Assembly: GCF_014207445.1 (NCBI RefSeq)
Contig: NZ_JACHEM010000012.1
Location: 1-64,000 of the forward strand
From: Streptomyces candidus
GTDB lineage: Bacteria; Actinomycetota; Actinomycetes; Streptomycetales; Streptomycetaceae
Reading direction: 5' to 3'
DNA length: 64,000 bases
The position numbers and the translations under genes are program-made. The notes under the pieces are model-generated. The model saw only the letters and a program-made list of their open reading frames with translations. It did no database searches and had not been told where the DNA came from. Shown piece by piece: positions 17,878 to 26,864 of this stretch (its first letter is position 1; the number at the start of each line of letters is the position of its first letter).

Positions 17878-19071
17878 TCAGTGGGCCGGTTTGAGCGGGA
17901 GCAGCGCGCTGATCCGGAAGCCGCCGCCGGGGCGCGGGCCCGCGTCCAGCGTGCCGCCGACCATACCGACCCGCTCACGCATGCCGATCAGACCGTGCCC
18001 CTGGCCGTCCGCCCCGCCGTCCTGGTACAGCTCGTGGGAGGCGCCCCGGCCGTCGTCCTCGACGAGCAGGCCGAGCCCGTCGTCGAAGTAGACGAGCCGC
18101 ACGCTCGCGCCCACGTCGGGGCCGCCGTGCTTGCGGGTGTTGGTGAGGGCCTCCTGCACGATCCGGTACGCGGTCAGCTCGACTCCGCTGGGCAGCGGTC
18201 GCGCGGTGCCCTCGACCTTGAAGTCGACGGCGAGGCCCGCGGCCCTGACCTGCTCCACCAGGTCCTCGATCTGCTGGACGTCGGGCTGGGGAACGTACTC
18301 GCCACTCTCCTGCTGCTCGCCCGTACGCAGGACGCCGAGCAGTCTGCGCATCTCGGCGAGCGCCTGGCGGCCGGTCGTCGAGATGGTCTCCAGCGCCTGT
18401 TTGGCCTGCTCGGGCGAGGCGTCCATGACGTACGAGGCGCCGTCGGCCTGCACCACCATCACGGACACGTTGTGCGCGACGACATCGTGCAGTTCCCGGG
18501 CGATCCGGGCGCGCTCCGCGGCGACGGCGACCTTGGCCTGCGCCTCGCGTTCCTTCTCCAGCCGGGCCGCACGCTCCTCCAGCTGCGCGAAGTACGCGCG
18601 CCGGGTGCGCATCGAGTCGCCGAGCACCCAGGCCAGGACGAACGGGACGGTCAGGAAGACGGCGAAGACGAGGGGGGCGATCGGGTCGTTCTTCTCCACC
18701 GACCAGCGGACCTGGGAGAGCGTCGCCGCGGTCAGCGACCCGCCGAGGGCCAGCCGGGAGGCCCAGCGGGCGCCGTTCGCCGCGACGGTGTAGACGATGA
18801 CGAGCATCGCGAAGTCGGAGGGGTTGGGTTCAACGTCCAGGGCGAGCTGGAGCAGCCCGGCCAGGATCGTCACGATCAGCATCGCCTCGGGGGCGCGACG
18901 GCGCAGTGCCACCGTGAGACACAGCACGAGGATGCAGAAGGCGGCGGGAATCTCCCCTGTCCCGGAAACAGTCCCCCCGAACATCAGCACGGACATTCCG
19001 AGGAGCATCACGGCCCAGAAGCTGTCGACGCTCGTCGGGTGTCTGCGGATGAAGTCGTAGAGGCGCTGCAC
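17878..19071 (-). CDS. Two-component sensor histidine kinase (HisKA_3 type)
   Basis: Encodes 397 residues. The N-terminal half has four to five membrane segments (about 18-34, 42-57, 63-79, 86-99, 132-152) with short loops, so it probably senses a membrane-level signal. The dimerisation box contains the phospho-acceptor H195 (RIARELHDVVAHNVSVMVV), and the C-terminal ATPase has an N-box (VQEALTNTRKHG) and the G-box GHGLIGMRERV. The GTG at 19071 was chosen as the first start in frame with the membrane domain. It pairs with the response regulator downstream. Confidence 0.93.
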   Translation of the reverse strand: MQRLYDFIRRHPTSVDSFWAVMLLGMSVLMFGGTVSGTGEIPAAFCILVLCLTVALRRRAPEAMLIVTILAGLLQLALDVEPNPSDFAMLVIVYTVAANGARWASRLALGGSLTAATLSQVRWSVEKNDPIAPLVFAVFLTVPFVLAWVLGDSMRTRRAYFAQLEERAARLEKEREAQAKVAVAAERARIARELHDVVAHNVSVMVVQADGASYVMDASPEQAKQALETISTTGRQALAEMRRLLGVLRTGEQQESGEYVPQPDVQQIEDLVEQVRAAGLAVDFKVEGTARPLPSGVELTAYRIVQEALTNTRKHGGPDVGASVRLVYFDDGLGLLVEDDGRGASHELYQDGGADGQGHGLIGMRERVGMVGGTLDAGPRPGGGFRISALLPLKPAH

Positions 19072-19178
19072 ATGTCCAGCGTAGGGAAACCCTGGAGGCC
19101 ATTGGGTCAACCGGAGGGGCGATCCGGTGGCCGGGCCACTACTCCCCAAGGTGGAGACGTCCGTGGAGACTGGGTGGC

Positions 19179-20249
19179 GTGAGAGACGAAAAGGGCCGCA
19201 CGGACGGACGAGGCGCCGGTCGGCCCAAGGGGTGCGAGCGAAGCGAGTGGCTCGGGTGGCGGGAGGCGTCGGAAGCCGCGCTGTACGGGCCCGGCGGGTT
19301 CTACGTACGGCCGGACACCGACGGACCGGCCGCGCACTTCCGTACGTCCGTGCACGCGTCACCGCTGTTCGCGGGGGCGGTCGCGCGACTGCTGCGGGAG
19401 ACGTACGAGTCGCTGGGCGGACCGGCCGGAATCGCTCTCGTCGACATCGGTGCCGGGCGCGGCGAGTTGTTGACGGGAGTGCTGGCGGCGCTCCCGGACG
19501 GCTTCGGGGTGCGCGCGTACGCCGTGGAACGGGCGGCCCGTCCGGCCGGGCTCGACCCCCGCGTCGAGTGGCTCACGCGGCCCCCCGCCGGTATCACCGG
19601 CCTGGTCTTCGCGAACGAATGGCTGGACAACGTGCCGGTGGACGTCGCGGAGGCGGACGAGGACGGGGTGGCGCGGTACGTCGAGGTGCGGGCGGCGGAC
19701 GGCGCGGAGCGCCTCGGGGCGCCGGTGTCCGGGGCCGACGCGGCGTGGCTGGAGCGGTGGTGGCCGCTGACGGGACGGCCGGGCCACCGGGCGGAGATCG
19801 GACGCCCTCGGGACGCGGCCTGGGCGGACGCGGTGGGGACGCTCGACGCCGGCCTGGCGGTCGCGGTGGACTACGCCCACGCGCGCGCGTGCAGGCCGCC
19901 GTACGGGACGCTGACCGGGTTCGCCGGCGGCCGGGAGGTACGGGCGGTGCCGGACGGCAGGTGCGACGTGACGGCGCATGTGGCGCTGGACGCGTGCGCG
20001 GCGGCGGGCACGGAGGCCGGTGTGCGGGGAGGTACGGAACTGCTGACGCAGCGCCAGGCCCTCGGACGGCTGGGGGTCGTGGGCTCGCGTCCCCCGCTGT
20101 CACTGGCGTCGACGGATCCGGTCGCGTACGTGCAGGCGCTGTCGTCGGCGGGCGAGGCGGCGGAACTGGTGGCGCGCGGCGGGCTGGGGGACTTCGGGTG
20201 GCTCATGCAGACGGTGGGGACGGCGTGTGAGGGGGACGGCGGCGTCTGA
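19179..20249 (+). CDS. MidA/NDUFAF7-like SAM-dependent methyltransferase
   Basis: Encodes 356 residues. It opens with the family pattern GPGGFYVRPDTDGP...HFRTS (about 37-56), the SAM-binding loop VDIGAGRGELL (88-98), and ANEWLDNVPV (about 146-155), matching the (S)NELLDALPV motif of MidA proteins. Human NDUFAF7, a MidA protein, methylates an arginine of NDUFS2, the 49-kDa complex I subunit. The next gene here, 210 bases downstream on the same strand, is a NuoD paralogue, the bacterial counterpart of NDUFS2. A role in modifying that subunit is an attractive inference. Confidence 0.85.
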   Translation: MRDEKGRTDGRGAGRPKGCERSEWLGWREASEAALYGPGGFYVRPDTDGPAAHFRTSVHASPLFAGAVARLLRETYESLGGPAGIALVDIGAGRGELLTGVLAALPDGFGVRAYAVERAARPAGLDPRVEWLTRPPAGITGLVFANEWLDNVPVDVAEADEDGVARYVEVRAADGAERLGAPVSGADAAWLERWWPLTGRPGHRAEIGRPRDAAWADAVGTLDAGLAVAVDYAHARACRPPYGTLTGFAGGREVRAVPDGRCDVTAHVALDACAAAGTEAGVRGGTELLTQRQALGRLGVVGSRPPLSLASTDPVAYVQALSSAGEAAELVARGGLGDFGWLMQTVGTACEGDGGV

Positions 20250-20458
20250 GGGAACGGCGTCATGAGGGGGCGGCGGCGTGAGGGGCACGGCCGCCCCGCC
20301 GCCGCTACGGGTTCCGGTCTGAGGAGAGCGGCCCTCTGCCGCCCCGGCCCCCGGCGCGGGGAGCGGTCCCGCCGGCGCCCCGGTCCTCGGCTCCCCGCCG
20401 CCCGAGTACCCCCGCTCCCCTGCCCCCGCCCCGAGCCACCCGGTGGATACTGTCCCCC

Positions 20459-21604
20459 ATGACGCAGACGACGACAGTCGGCATCGGCGGCGGCGCCGAG
20501 AGCACCGACATGGTGCTCAACATCGGCCCCCAGCACCCCTCCACGCACGGCGTGCTCCGTCTCAAGCTCGTCCTGGACGGCGAACGCATCCAGCATGCCG
20601 AGCCCGTCATCGGCTACATGCACCGCGGCGCGGAGAAGCTCTTCGAGGCGCGGGACTACCGCCAGATCGTCATGCTCGCCAACCGCCACGACTGGCTGTC
20701 GGCCTTCTCCAACGAGCTGGGCGTCGTCATGGCCGTGGAGCGCATGCTCGGCATGGAGGTCCCGGAGCGCGCGGTGTGGACCCGTACCCTCCTCGCCGAG
20801 CTGAACCGGGTGCTCAACCACCTCATGTTCCTCGGCTCGTACCCGCTCGAACTCGGCGGCATCACGGCCGTCTTCCACGCCTTCCGGGAGCGCGAAGAGC
20901 TTCAGGCCGTGATGGAGGAGGTGTCCGGCGGGCGCATGCACTACATGTTCAACCGGGTCGGCGGCCTCAAGGAGGACGTCCCGGCGGGCTGGCCCGGCCG
21001 GGTCCGCGACGCGGTCGCCTCCGTCCGTTCCCGTATGAACGTCTACGACGACCTGGTCCTCGGCAACGAGATCTTCCGCGGCCGTACCCGGAACGTCGGC
21101 GTGCTCTCCGCCGATGCGGTCCACGCGTACGGCGTCTCCGGCCCCATCGCCCGTGCCTCGGGCGTCGACTTCGACCTGCGGCGCGACGAGCCGTACCTCG
21201 CGTACGGCGAACTCCAGGACACCCTCAAGGTGGTGACACGGCAGGAGGGCGACTGCCTCGCGCGCTTCGAGTGCCTGCTGGAGCAGACCCACAACGCGCT
21301 CGACCTCGCCGACGCCTGCCTCGACCGGATGGCCGGCCTGCCGCCGGGCCCGATCAACCAGCGTCTGCCGAAGGTGCTCAAGGCCCCGGAGGGCCACACC
21401 TACGCCTGGACCGAGAACCCGCTCGGGATCAACGGCTACTACCTGGTCTCCAAGGGTGAGAAGACCCCGTACCGGCTGAAGCTGCGCTCGGCGTCCTTCA
21501 ACAACATCCAGGCACTGACCGAGCTGCTGCCGGGGACGCTGGTCGCGGACATGGTCGCGATCCTCGGCTCGCTCTTCTTCGTCGTGGGCGACGTCGACAA
21601 GTAG
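20459..21604 (+). CDS. nuoD2: Orphan NADH-quinone oxidoreductase subunit D paralogue
   Basis: Encodes 381 residues, a little shorter than a standard Streptomyces NuoD. It keeps the NuoD signature NIGPQHPSTHGVLRL, the MHRGAEKLFE segment (R56 corresponds in position to the arginine methylated in NDUFS2, from memory), ELNRVLNHL, the GGRMHYMFNRVGG loop and the C-terminal VVGDVDK. No other nuo gene is nearby, so it is separate from the main complex I operon. There is no clear Shine-Dalgarno sequence; a GATACT motif 13-8 bases before the ATG suggests a leaderless transcript. Whether it replaces NuoD in complex I or serves another complex is unknown. Confidence 0.9.
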   Translation: MTQTTTVGIGGGAESTDMVLNIGPQHPSTHGVLRLKLVLDGERIQHAEPVIGYMHRGAEKLFEARDYRQIVMLANRHDWLSAFSNELGVVMAVERMLGMEVPERAVWTRTLLAELNRVLNHLMFLGSYPLELGGITAVFHAFREREELQAVMEEVSGGRMHYMFNRVGGLKEDVPAGWPGRVRDAVASVRSRMNVYDDLVLGNEIFRGRTRNVGVLSADAVHAYGVSGPIARASGVDFDLRRDEPYLAYGELQDTLKVVTRQEGDCLARFECLLEQTHNALDLADACLDRMAGLPPGPINQRLPKVLKAPEGHTYAWTENPLGINGYYLVSKGEKTPYRLKLRSASFNNIQALTELLPGTLVADMVAILGSLFFVVGDVDK

Positions 21605-21689
21605 CGGGTGGACGGCCGGCGGCGGGCGAGCGGCCGGCCGTCGGCGAGGTGACGAGCCGGCGGCGGGCAGCAGGCGGCGGGCCGGGGCC

Positions 21690-22859
21690 TCAGGAGCCGA
21701 TCGCGCTCCGGAGGTCCGCCACGTCCAACTGCTCGGTCTCGTCGTGTGCCGTCAGGTCGATGACCGCGCCGACGGTCTCGGCGTCGGCGGCCGTACGGGA
21801 GGACCGGTGTTCGGCGAGGGCTTCCTCGCCGACGACGTCCGCGAGGTCCTCGTCCTGCATGTCGGCTGCCACGCCCGCGCCCGTGCTGGTCCCGAAGAAG
21901 TCGAAGCCGCCCTGCTTGCGTACGGCGGGCAGATTCTGCGGCGCGTACGGCGTGAGGGCCGACGAGGGCCGGGTGTGCTCCCGCGCCTCACGGGCGGCGT
22001 CGGGCGCGGGCCGCGGAGTCGCGGCAGGTACCGGGCCGGCGGAGGGGGCGGCGGCGGGTACGGAGGCCCCAGGGGGTGCGGAGGCCGGGGGACGCGCCGC
22101 GCCCGAGGCCGGGACCGGGGCCAGTGCCTGCGCGTCCACCCGCGCCTCCTCACGCACCGGGACCTGCCCGTCCGCCGGTACGTCCGCCGGGGTGTCCCCG
22201 GTCGCGTCCCGCGGTGCGGCCACCCGTGCCGGGACCTGCGCCGCGGGCCGTACCGCCATCCCGCCGGACGCGACGCGGGCCGCCGCCTCCCGCTGGGCCC
22301 GGCCGTTGCGCTCCAGGTTCTCCAGCGCCGCCGCCGCCCGCATGTACGCGGCCGGAGTGGGCGTGGAGCGGGCGGCGGGGAGTTCCTTCGGGCGCTCCTC
22401 GGCGGCTGCCGTCAGTTCGAGCAGGCGGCGGCGCTCCAGCGCGGTCGCCCGCTCGGTCTCCGCGGTGGCGTACCTGCGCAGCAGCGCGGCGTGCTCGTTG
22501 CGCAGCGCGGCCAGTTCGGCGCGCTTGGCGCGGAGCCTGGCCTCCAGCTTGACGCGCAGGGCCCGCGACTCCTCCAGGTCGCCCTCGATCTCGGCGACGC
22601 GCTCCTCGGTCTTCCAGGTGTCGGCCTCGCGCGCCCGCTTCAGCTCCGCGACCCTGCGGCCCGCCGTACGGTCCCAGCTGCGCATCAGAACGGCCCCGGT
22701 GACGGCCGCCGCCGCGACGACGGCGACGAGCACCCGCAGGGCCACGGGTTCCGCCACGAACCAGGCGCCGACGGCGCAGGCGAGCGAGCCGCCCGCGACC
22801 GCCGACGAGGGCAGCAGTTTGTGCAGGGGTGGTGAATGGCGGTGGCGTCCACGGGGCAT
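21690..22859 (-). CDS. Membrane-anchored coiled-coil protein, unknown function
   Basis: Encodes 389 residues. Two adjacent hydrophobic segments lie near the N-terminus (about 19-50; SLACAVGAWFVAEPVALRV and then VAVVAAAAVTGAVLM). A long charged coiled coil follows (about 58-150; LKRAREADTWKTEERVAEI, ALRVKLEARLRAKRAELAAL), then a Pro/Ala-rich disordered region (about 190-290) and a conserved acidic tail with FDFFGTST and DLADVVGEEALAEHR. The layout suggests a membrane-tethered scaffold. The start at 22859 is the first ATG before the membrane part. Confidence 0.8.
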   Translation of the reverse strand: MPRGRHRHSPPLHKLLPSSAVAGGSLACAVGAWFVAEPVALRVLVAVVAAAAVTGAVLMRSWDRTAGRRVAELKRAREADTWKTEERVAEIEGDLEESRALRVKLEARLRAKRAELAALRNEHAALLRRYATAETERATALERRRLLELTAAAEERPKELPAARSTPTPAAYMRAAAALENLERNGRAQREAAARVASGGMAVRPAAQVPARVAAPRDATGDTPADVPADGQVPVREEARVDAQALAPVPASGAARPPASAPPGASVPAAAPSAGPVPAATPRPAPDAAREAREHTRPSSALTPYAPQNLPAVRKQGGFDFFGTSTGAGVAADMQDEDLADVVGEEALAEHRSSRTAADAETVGAVIDLTAHDETEQLDVADLRSAIGS

Positions 22860-22965
22860 GGCCTGAAATTTACCGCGCGCAGGACACGTATGGGGCATCA
22901 CTCGCCAATCTGTTCCCGTGCGGTTACCCGGGAATCGGCCAAGCACCGCTCCAACTGCTCTGCGG

Positions 22966-23952
22966 CTACCCCTTGATCAGGTTCTTCTCCTCCAGATAGG
23001 TCTTCGCGACATCGGCCGGCTTCGCGCGCTCGATGTCCACCTTGCGGTTCAGTCCGCCGAGATCCGCCGTGGTGAGCGCCTTGGTGAGCTTGCCGAGTGC
23101 CTCGGCGACCGCCGGGTCGCCGGCGTCCTTGGCGTTGACCACCGGCAGCAGGTTGTCGGCGTTCTGGAGCTTCTTGTCGTCGGCGAGGAAGACGAGGCCG
23201 AAGCTGTCGATGGTGGCGTCCGTGGTGGTGGACAGGACGAGCTGCGCCTCGCCGTCCTTGACGGCCTGCTTGGACTGGGGCGTGCCGACGCCCTTGGGGA
23301 CGAGCCCCGTGACGTCGATGCCGTACTTCGACTTCAGACCGGGTGCGCAGAACGGCCGGATCTCGCACTCGTCGCCCGCCGCGATCTTGACCCTCACCTT
23401 GGACCTGCCCAGGTCGGACAGCGTCTTGAGGTTGTTCTTCGCGGCGAATTCCTTCGTGACCGCGAACGCGTTCTGGTCGACGGCCTCGCCCGCCGGAAGC
23501 ACCTTCAGGCCGAGCGGCTTCGCCAGGTCCTCCAGGGCGGCGACGGTGGCCGTCACGTCGCTGGAGGCCAGCGGCTTCTTCTCCGCCTCCTTCGCGCCGT
23601 TCACCTTGGCGTTGAGGAATTCGGTGAGGGTCGCCGCGTACTCCGGTACGACGTCTATCTCGCCCTTCTCCAGCGAGGGCTCGTACAGCTCACGGTTCTT
23701 GACGACGGTCACCGAGGTGGCGAACCCGGCGTCCTTGAGGATCTGCGCGTACAGCTCCGCCAGCACCTTCGACTCGGTGAAGGCGGCCGCGCCGACCACC
23801 AGCGAGCCCTTCTTGCCGCCACCGGCGGAATCGGTCGGTCCGGAGCCGGGCTTGCCCTGCTGCTCCAGACTGTCGCCGCCGCACGCGGCGAGCGAACCGG
23901 TCAGTGCCACCAGGCCGACTACCGCACCCGCGAGGCGTGAGGTCTTGCTCAT
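22966..23952 (-). CDS. Glycine-betaine/choline-type ABC transporter substrate-binding lipoprotein
   Basis: Encodes 328 residues. The signal peptide ends in the lipobox LAAC (Cys24), so the protein is anchored in the outer face of the membrane. The mature part has the OpuAC/QAT fold (LVVGAAAFTESKVLAELYAQ at its start, ATTDATIDSFGLVFLADD further on). It is the binding component of the importer encoded by this and the next three genes; a quaternary amine osmoprotectant is the most likely ligand. The permease genes lie immediately upstream on the same strand. Confidence 0.93.
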   Translation of the reverse strand: MSKTSRLAGAVVGLVALTGSLAACGGDSLEQQGKPGSGPTDSAGGGKKGSLVVGAAAFTESKVLAELYAQILKDAGFATSVTVVKNRELYEPSLEKGEIDVVPEYAATLTEFLNAKVNGAKEAEKKPLASSDVTATVAALEDLAKPLGLKVLPAGEAVDQNAFAVTKEFAAKNNLKTLSDLGRSKVRVKIAAGDECEIRPFCAPGLKSKYGIDVTGLVPKGVGTPQSKQAVKDGEAQLVLSTTTDATIDSFGLVFLADDKKLQNADNLLPVVNAKDAGDPAVAEALGKLTKALTTADLGGLNRKVDIERAKPADVAKTYLEEKNLIKG

Positions 23953-24104
23953 GAGAGTTCACCATCCAGGAAGTGCCCGAGGCACGGGAAACAGGGACAA
24001 GGGAGGACGAGGGAAAAGGGACGTCGAGGGAGAGGTGCGCGAGGAGGCACGAAGCGGCCCGGAGCCGTACGCGGCAGTACGGAACGAGCGGCGGGAAGTC
24101 ACCG

Positions 24105-24773
24105 TCAGGCGGCCTTCCGCAGCGGTGAGAACACCCGGCCCAGCAGCACCAGCACCCCCTCCACCACCAGTGCGAGCAGCGCCACCAGCAGCGCTCCCGC
24201 GACCACCTGTGCGGTGTCGTAGGTGTTGAAACCGGCGGTGATGATGCGGCCGAGCCCGCCCTGGCCGACCATCGCGGCGATCGAGGCCGTGGCCACCACC
24301 TGCACGGCGGCCGACCGCACTCCGGTCATCACCAGCGGATGGGCGAGGGGCAGCTCGACCCGGGCGAAGAGCTGCATGCCCGACATGCCCATGCCGCGCG
24401 CCGCCTCCACCACCGACCGGTCCACCTCCCGCATACCGACGTAGGCGTTGGTGAGCAGCGGCGGCACGGCGAACAGCACCAGCGCGACGATCGTCGGCAC
24501 GTATCCGGCGGAACGCAGCGGCGAGACCATGAACAGCGCGAGCACCGCGAACACCGGGACGGCCCGTCCCACGTTGGAGATGTTGACCGCGAGCGCACCC
24601 CCCTTGCCGAGGTGACCGAGCAGGAAGGCGAGCGGCAGGGCGAGCAGGCAGGCGATGAGCAGCGCGACCCCGCTGACGTACAGATGCTCCGTCAGCCGGA
24701 CCCATGCGCCACCGTCGCCGGACCAGTTCGAGCCCGTGACCAGCCAGGTCCAGGCCTCTGCGAGGACACCCAT
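24105..24773 (-). CDS. ABC transporter permease (OpuC-type), second
   Basis: Encodes 222 residues with about five membrane spans. It has the permease EAA-type loop EAARGMGMSGMQLFARVELPL, which contacts the ATPase. The gene begins five bases after the upstream permease stop, so they are cotranscribed, and the two permeases should form a heterodimeric channel. It is followed by the substrate-binding lipoprotein gene after about 150 bases. Confidence 0.93.
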   Translation of the reverse strand: MGVLAEAWTWLVTGSNWSGDGGAWVRLTEHLYVSGVALLIACLLALPLAFLLGHLGKGGALAVNISNVGRAVPVFAVLALFMVSPLRSAGYVPTIVALVLFAVPPLLTNAYVGMREVDRSVVEAARGMGMSGMQLFARVELPLAHPLVMTGVRSAAVQVVATASIAAMVGQGGLGRIITAGFNTYDTAQVVAGALLVALLALVVEGVLVLLGRVFSPLRKAA

Positions 24774-24778
24774 CGAGA

Positions 24779-25510
24779 TCAGCCCGCCCCCACGGCCGCA
24801 GTCGGCCTCCGTATTCGTGCCGTACGCGGTTCCGGCTCCGCGCCGCCCGCCCGCGTCCACGGTGTCAGCAGCCGTTGCAATCCGAGCAGCAGCAGGTCGG
24901 CGACCACGGCGAGCAGCACGCACAGCACGGACGCGGCGAGCACCTGCGCCTTGAAGAACGTGGGCAGCGCGTCCTCGATGAGGTTGCCGAGGCCGCCCCG
25001 GCCGACGATCGAGCCGACCGTGGTGAGCGCGATGGTCGACACGGTGGCGATCCGCACGCCCGCCAGCAACGCGGGGAGGGCGAGCGGAAGTTCCACTTCC
25101 CAGAGCATCCGCCCCGGTCCGTAGCCCATACCGCGGGCGGCCTCCCGGGTCTCCTGCGGGACCGCTTCGAGTCCGGCCAGGATGTTGCGTACGAGGATGG
25201 TCAGCGAGTACAGCACCAGACCGGTGATCACCAGCGCCGAGGACAGCCCGAACAGCGGCAGCAGCAGCGAGAACATCGCCAGCGAAGGCACCGTGTACAG
25301 CACGGTCGTCAGCCCGAGGACCGGGCCGGCGAAGCGCTTGCTGCGGCGGGCGAGCAGCGCGAGGGGCAGGGCGACGGCCAGTCCGATCAGTACCGACACC
25401 ACCGTGATCCAGACGTGCTGGACCGTCGCCTCGGTCAACTCCTGGCTGCGGGAACGCAGATATTCCGCGCAGATCCAGTCGTTCGTCACCAGGCAGTTCT
25501 GCTCGCTCAC
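24779..25510 (-). CDS. ABC transporter permease (OpuC-type), first
   Basis: Encodes 243 residues with five or six spans and the EAA loop ETREAARGMGYGPGRMLWEV. I chose the GTG at 25510 because GGGGGAGG lies about 9 bases upstream and the product then starts with the usual short periplasmic/cytosolic segment; the open frame runs on to 25639 without coding character. It is divergent from its ATPase gene, with 186 bases between them that hold promoters for both. Confidence 0.92.
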   Translation of the reverse strand: MSEQNCLVTNDWICAEYLRSRSQELTEATVQHVWITVVSVLIGLAVALPLALLARRSKRFAGPVLGLTTVLYTVPSLAMFSLLLPLFGLSSALVITGLVLYSLTILVRNILAGLEAVPQETREAARGMGYGPGRMLWEVELPLALPALLAGVRIATVSTIALTTVGSIVGRGGLGNLIEDALPTFFKAQVLAASVLCVLLAVVADLLLLGLQRLLTPWTRAGGAEPEPRTARIRRPTAAVGAG

Positions 25511-25696
25511 CCGTCCCACCTCCCCCGCTCCGCCCGTTCCACACCGCTGGAGCGGCAGTGGAGAACGTATGTTCAAAGCCCGTGCGAGGACCATATCGCC
25601 GACCACTGACAACGCCCTCGGTCCGGTTCGGGCCGCCACATCCCGGCAACACCCTCTTCACACGAGTTCCGCCGCCAACCGTCACAATGGGGACCC

Positions 25697-26854
25697 ATGA
25701 TCCGGTTCGAGCACGTCACCAAGCGCTACGCCGACGGCACGACCGCCGTCGACGACCTGTCCTTCGAGGTCGCCGCGGGTGAACTCGTCACGCTGGTGGG
25801 CCCTTCGGGCTGCGGCAAGACCACCACCATGAAGATGGTCAACCGGCTCATCGAACCGTCCGCGGGCCGCATCCTGCTCGGCGGCGAGGACATAGCCGGG
25901 GTCGACCCGGTGGAACTGCGCCGACGCATCGGCTACGTCATCCAGCAGGTCGGCCTCTTCCCGCACCGGACGGTGCTCGACAACACCGCGACCGTCCCGC
26001 ACCTGCTGGGCGTGAAGCGCGCACAGGCCCGTGCGCGCGCGGCCGAACTCCTCGACCTGGTCGGACTCGACCCGAAGGTCCACGGCCCCCGCTACCCCGA
26101 GCAGCTCTCCGGCGGCCAGCGCCAGCGCGTCGGTGTCGCCCGCGCCCTGGCCGCCGACCCCCCGGTCCTCCTCATGGACGAACCCTTCGGCGCCGTCGAC
26201 CCGGTGGTCCGTGAGCATCTGCAGAACGAGTTCCTGAAGCTCCAGTCGCAGGTCAACAAGACGGTGCTGTTCGTCACGCACGACATCGAGGAGGCGGTCC
26301 GCCTCGGCGACCGGATCGCGGTGTACGGGCAGGGCCGCATCGAGCAGTTCGACGCCCCCGCCGCAGTCCTGGGCGCACCCGCCACCCCGTACGTCGCGGA
26401 CTTCGTCGGCGCGGACCGCGGCCTGAAGAGGCTGTCGGTGACGCCCATCGAGGAGAGCGACCTGGACCAGCCGCCCGTGGTCCACCTCGACGACTCCCTC
26501 GCGACCGCCACCCGCCGGCTGTCCGCGGAGGGCGCGCGCTGGGCCGTCGTGCTCGACCGCGAGGACAACCTGCACGGGTGGATCCCCGCCGACGCCACGG
26601 AGAGGGCGGGCACGGTACGGGAGCACGCGCGCCGCATGGAGGCGTGGCTGCCGGTGGGCGCGTCCCTGAAGCAGGCGTTCGCGACGATGCTCCAGCACGA
26701 CGCCGGCTGGATCGCCGTCATCGACGAGGACGGCGAGGGGCGGTTCCTGGGCGTGCTCACGCCGGCGCGGCTGCACGAGGCGCTGCGGCGCTCCATCGAC
26801 GCGGACGGCCGCAAGGTCTCCCGTACGGAAGTGGCGGTCGAGACGGTCGGCTAG
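25697..26854 (+). CDS. Osmoprotectant ABC transporter ATP-binding protein with CBS domains
   Basis: Encodes 385 residues. The ATPase domain has Walker A GPSGCGKTT, the signature LSGGQRQRVGVARAL and Walker B VLLMDEPFGAVD. Two C-terminal CBS domains (about 255-375) match OpuA/OpuC-type ATPases, in which such domains sense ionic strength. Start at the ATG following the divergent promoter region. It energises the permease pair encoded on the opposite strand, a split-operon arrangement. Confidence 0.95.
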   Translation: MIRFEHVTKRYADGTTAVDDLSFEVAAGELVTLVGPSGCGKTTTMKMVNRLIEPSAGRILLGGEDIAGVDPVELRRRIGYVIQQVGLFPHRTVLDNTATVPHLLGVKRAQARARAAELLDLVGLDPKVHGPRYPEQLSGGQRQRVGVARALAADPPVLLMDEPFGAVDPVVREHLQNEFLKLQSQVNKTVLFVTHDIEEAVRLGDRIAVYGQGRIEQFDAPAAVLGAPATPYVADFVGADRGLKRLSVTPIEESDLDQPPVVHLDDSLATATRRLSAEGARWAVVLDREDNLHGWIPADATERAGTVREHARRMEAWLPVGASLKQAFATMLQHDAGWIAVIDEDGEGRFLGVLTPARLHEALRRSIDADGRKVSRTEVAVETVG

Positions 26855-26864
26855 CGCCGCCGGG

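Noticed and set aside
22860..25700. A second transposon or phage element near the ABC importer
   Set aside because: No integrase, transposase or terminal repeats; base composition is uniform and the genes are a normal split importer.
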